Below are positions 62,317 through 64,000 of a DNA stretch of 64,000 bases, one piece after another. Each line of letters opens with the position of its first letter. Positions within the stretch are counted from its first letter, which is position 1. Under the pieces are notes generated by a model. The model made no database searches. It was not told the DNA's origin and saw nothing but the letters and a program-made list of their open reading frames with translations. The position numbers were made by a program, and so were the translations under genes. This DNA is from VRUE01 sp963796705 (lineage in GTDB: Bacteria > Actinomycetota > Thermoleophilia > Solirubrobacterales > 70-9), in NCBI GenBank assembly GCA_963796705.1, contig CAWCMK010000008.1, forward strand, positions 124,001-188,000, written 5' to 3'.

Positions 62317-63321
62317 CTAGAAGCCCTGGTCGATCCAGGGCATCATGTCGCGCAGCTCCTTGCCGACCTCCTCGGTCGGGTGCCTGGCGCCTTCCTCTCG
62401 CATCCGGGCGAGATTCTCGCCGCCGGCGCGGTTCTCGGCGATCCACTCGCGGGCAAACTCACCCGACTGGATCTCCTCGAGGATCTTCTTCATCTCCTTC
62501 CGTGACTCCTCGGTGACGACCCGTTTGCCGCGCGTCATATCGCCGTACTCGGCGGTGTTGGAGATCGAGTAACGCATCCCGGAGATCCCCTTCTCATACA
62601 TCAAATCGGCGATCAGCTTCAGCTCGTGCAGGCACTCGAAGTAGGCGAGGCGTGGGTCATAGCCCGCTTCGACGAGCGTCTCGAAACCGGCCCGGACGAG
62701 CTCGGAAGCACCCCCGCAAAGGACCGCCTGCTCGCCGAAGAGATCGGTCTCGCACTCGTCTTTGAAGGTCGTCTCGATGATCGCCGCGCGGCCGCCGCCG
62801 ATCCCGGCCGCGTAGGCCAGGACCAGATCGTGGGCTTCGCCGGTGGCGTCCTGGTGGACGGCCATCAGGCAGGGCACACCGTTGCCTTCCTCGAACTGGC
62901 GGCGGACCAGGTGCCCGGGCCCCTTGGGGGCGACCATCCCGACGTCGACGCCCGGCGGCGGCAGGATCTGCTCGAAGTGGATCGCGAAGCCGTGCGCGAA
63001 AAGCAGCAGGTTGCCGGCCGCGATCCCGTCGGCGATCTCAGCCTCGAAGACCTCGGCCTGTTTCTCGTCGGGAAGTAGGACCATGACGACGTCGCCGCGG
63101 CTCGCGGCTTCGGCGATATCGAGCACCTCAAGGCCATGCGCTTCGGCCTTGGCGCGGCTGCTGGAGTCTGCTCGCAGGCCGACGACCACCTCGACCCCGG
63201 AGTCCTTCAGGTTGAGGGCGTGGGCATGACCCTGGGAGCCGTAGCCGAGGATGGCGACCGTCTTGCCCTCAAGCTTGGAGAGGTCGGCGTCCTTGTCGTA
63301 GAAGATGTCGTCGGATCGCAT
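62317..63321 (-). CDS. ilvC: Ketol-acid reductoisomerase, class I
   Basis: Second step of valine and isoleucine synthesis, a Mg-dependent isomerisation and NADPH reduction. The 334 residues start SKLEGKTVAILGYGSQGHAH. The cofactor loop is LRADSSSRAKAE, whose Ser run suggests NADPH. The metal site is DLFGEQAVLCGGASELVRAGFETLVEAG in two parts (DLFGEQAVLCGG, LVRAGFETLVEAG), with YFECLHELKLIADLMYEKG. The length is that of the short class I enzyme. ilvB/N are not in the window; the gene follows the menE-like ligase by 10 bases. Confidence 0.97.
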   Translation of the reverse strand: MRSDDIFYDKDADLSKLEGKTVAILGYGSQGHAHALNLKDSGVEVVVGLRADSSSRAKAEAHGLEVLDIAEAASRGDVVMVLLPDEKQAEVFEAEIADGIAAGNLLLFAHGFAIHFEQILPPPGVDVGMVAPKGPGHLVRRQFEEGNGVPCLMAVHQDATGEAHDLVLAYAAGIGGGRAAIIETTFKDECETDLFGEQAVLCGGASELVRAGFETLVEAGYDPRLAYFECLHELKLIADLMYEKGISGMRYSISNTAEYGDMTRGKRVVTEESRKEMKKILEEIQSGEFAREWIAENRAGGENLARMREEGARHPTEEVGKELRDMMPWIDQGF

Positions 63322-63331
63322 GCGGGGCAGG

Positions 63332-64000
63332 CTATCGGAGCGCCCGCCTCATCAACTTGCCCGAGGGCGTGCGCGGCAGCGCCGCGGCCAGCTCGACCCG
63401 CTTGGGCACTTTGAAGCCGGCCAACGACTCGGCGCAGTGGCGGCGCAGCTCGTCAGGCGTCGCCGAGGAGCCGTCGGCCAGCACGACGATCGCCGTCACC
63501 GCCTGCTGCCACTCAGGATCCTCGCGGCCGACGACGGCGGCATCCGCAACCTCGGGATGGCGCAGCAGGACCTGCTCGACTTCCGCCGGCACAACGTTCT
63601 CTCCACCGCTGATGATCATGTCGTCGATCCGGTCCTCGACGTAGAGGAAGCCCTCCTCGTCGATGCGCCCGAGGTCGCCGGTGTGCAGCCAGCCGTCCGC
63701 GTCGGCGTGCCCCGGGGCGACGGTTGGTCCCTGGACGAGGATCTCGCCGTCCTGGATCCGCAGGTGGGTGGTCAGCAGCGGGCGCCCGGCCGAGCCGAGC
63801 TTGCGCCCGGCGTCTTCGGGCGCCAGGGTCGTCACCTGCGAGCAGGACTCGGTCAGCCCGTAGGTCTGAACGACGGTCGCGCCCCTCGCGATCGCCTCTT
63901 CGAGGGGCTCCTTCGGGACCGGGCCGCCGCCGACGAGGATCGCCCGCGGCCCCGAGAGGTCGGCGCCCGCCTCAAGCAGACGAACCAGCATCGTCGTCAC
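63332..64000 (-). CDS. menE: AMP-forming acyl-CoA ligase, MenE-like, C-terminal part
   Basis: The last 222 residues of an ANL-superfamily ligase; the N-terminus lies outside the window. The visible part has LVGGGPVPKEPLEEAIARGA, the adenylate motif TVVQTYGLTESCSQ, the hinge Asp region GWLHTGDLGRIDEEGFLYVE, IISGGENVVPAEVEQVLLRH, and the catalytic Lys in LPRTPSGKLMRRAL. The GGGPVP..L and YGLTESCSQ wording fits o-succinylbenzoate-CoA ligase of menaquinone synthesis best, but other acyl-CoA ligases share much of it. Confidence 0.75.
   Translation of the reverse strand: MTTMLVRLLEAGADLSGPRAILVGGGPVPKEPLEEAIARGATVVQTYGLTESCSQVTTLAPEDAGRKLGSAGRPLLTTHLRIQDGEILVQGPTVAPGHADADGWLHTGDLGRIDEEGFLYVEDRIDDMIISGGENVVPAEVEQVLLRHPEVADAAVVGREDPEWQQAVTAIVVLADGSSATPDELRRHCAESLAGFKVPKRVELAAALPRTPSGKLMRRALR

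Overview
The window is high-GC bacterial chromosome, densely packed and mostly minus-strand, with many stop/start overlaps (GTGA, ATGA, TGATG). The gene families point to an actinobacterium of the class Thermoleophilia, probably Solirubrobacterales or a relative. They include a GarA-like FHA protein beside an FtsR-like MerR regulator, an RsiG-like protein, SepF, secreted cupredoxin/fibronectin proteins with YGTT repeats, and a secreted protein with repeats of the NSVGSKQLKANAVTAAKLK type. The taxonomic call is inferred from protein style; no database search was run.

Layout. 1-8.9 kb: 3' part of NAD synthetase, a thioesterase, a membrane-anchored double-HTH protein, an alkyl-DHAP-synthase-like FAD enzyme with an SRPBCC partner, ftsR-like and garA-like genes, an rsiG-like gene, pgsA and proS. 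9-20.9 kb: isoprenoid, lipid and translation block ispG, rseP, dxr, cdsA, uppS, frr, pyrH, tsf, rpsB, interrupted by two plus-strand cupredoxin genes. 20.1-25.5 kb: rluD-like, lspA, yggT, proC, sepF, yggS, pgeF, cca. 25.5-26.4 kb: polysaccharide deacetylase. 26.5-32.2 kb: complete-looking his operon hisZGDBHAF, followed upstream by murA with Asp in place of the catalytic Cys. 33.5-35.9 kb: two membrane-anchored alpha/beta hydrolases. 35.8-41.0 kb: one rrn operon (16S-23S-5S, minus strand) with promoter and processing stems. 41.0-49.3 kb: tyrS, class A PBP, 3-methyladenine glycosylase, argH, a DegT-type aminotransferase, cimA. 49.4-63.3 kb: branched-chain amino acid and serine block with ilvE, leuB, a Tam-like methyltransferase, leuD, leuC, an XRE-cupin regulator, leuA, serA, serC and ilvC, plus three unrelated genes. 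The right edge cuts a menE-like ligase.

The amino acid genes form one functional group. cimA, leuC/D/B, ilvC and ilvE supply isoleucine by the citramalate route, while leuA, leuC/D/B and ilvE make leucine. serA/serC make serine precursors. ilvB/N and ilvD are not in the window.

The most interesting signals are small and regulatory. A 19-residue leader peptide with five consecutive Leu codons lies upstream of leuA, and those codons are complementary to the leuA Shine-Dalgarno. A second 16-residue leader ORF with three GC-rich hairpins lies between ilvE and cimA. An RsiG-type c-di-GMP motif carries Gln-to-His. MurA carries Asp117. A hydrolase gene runs antisense into the 5S rRNA. Glutamate codon choice switches abruptly inside several genes for secreted or membrane proteins. 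I found no CRISPR array, insertion sequence, prophage or tRNA gene.
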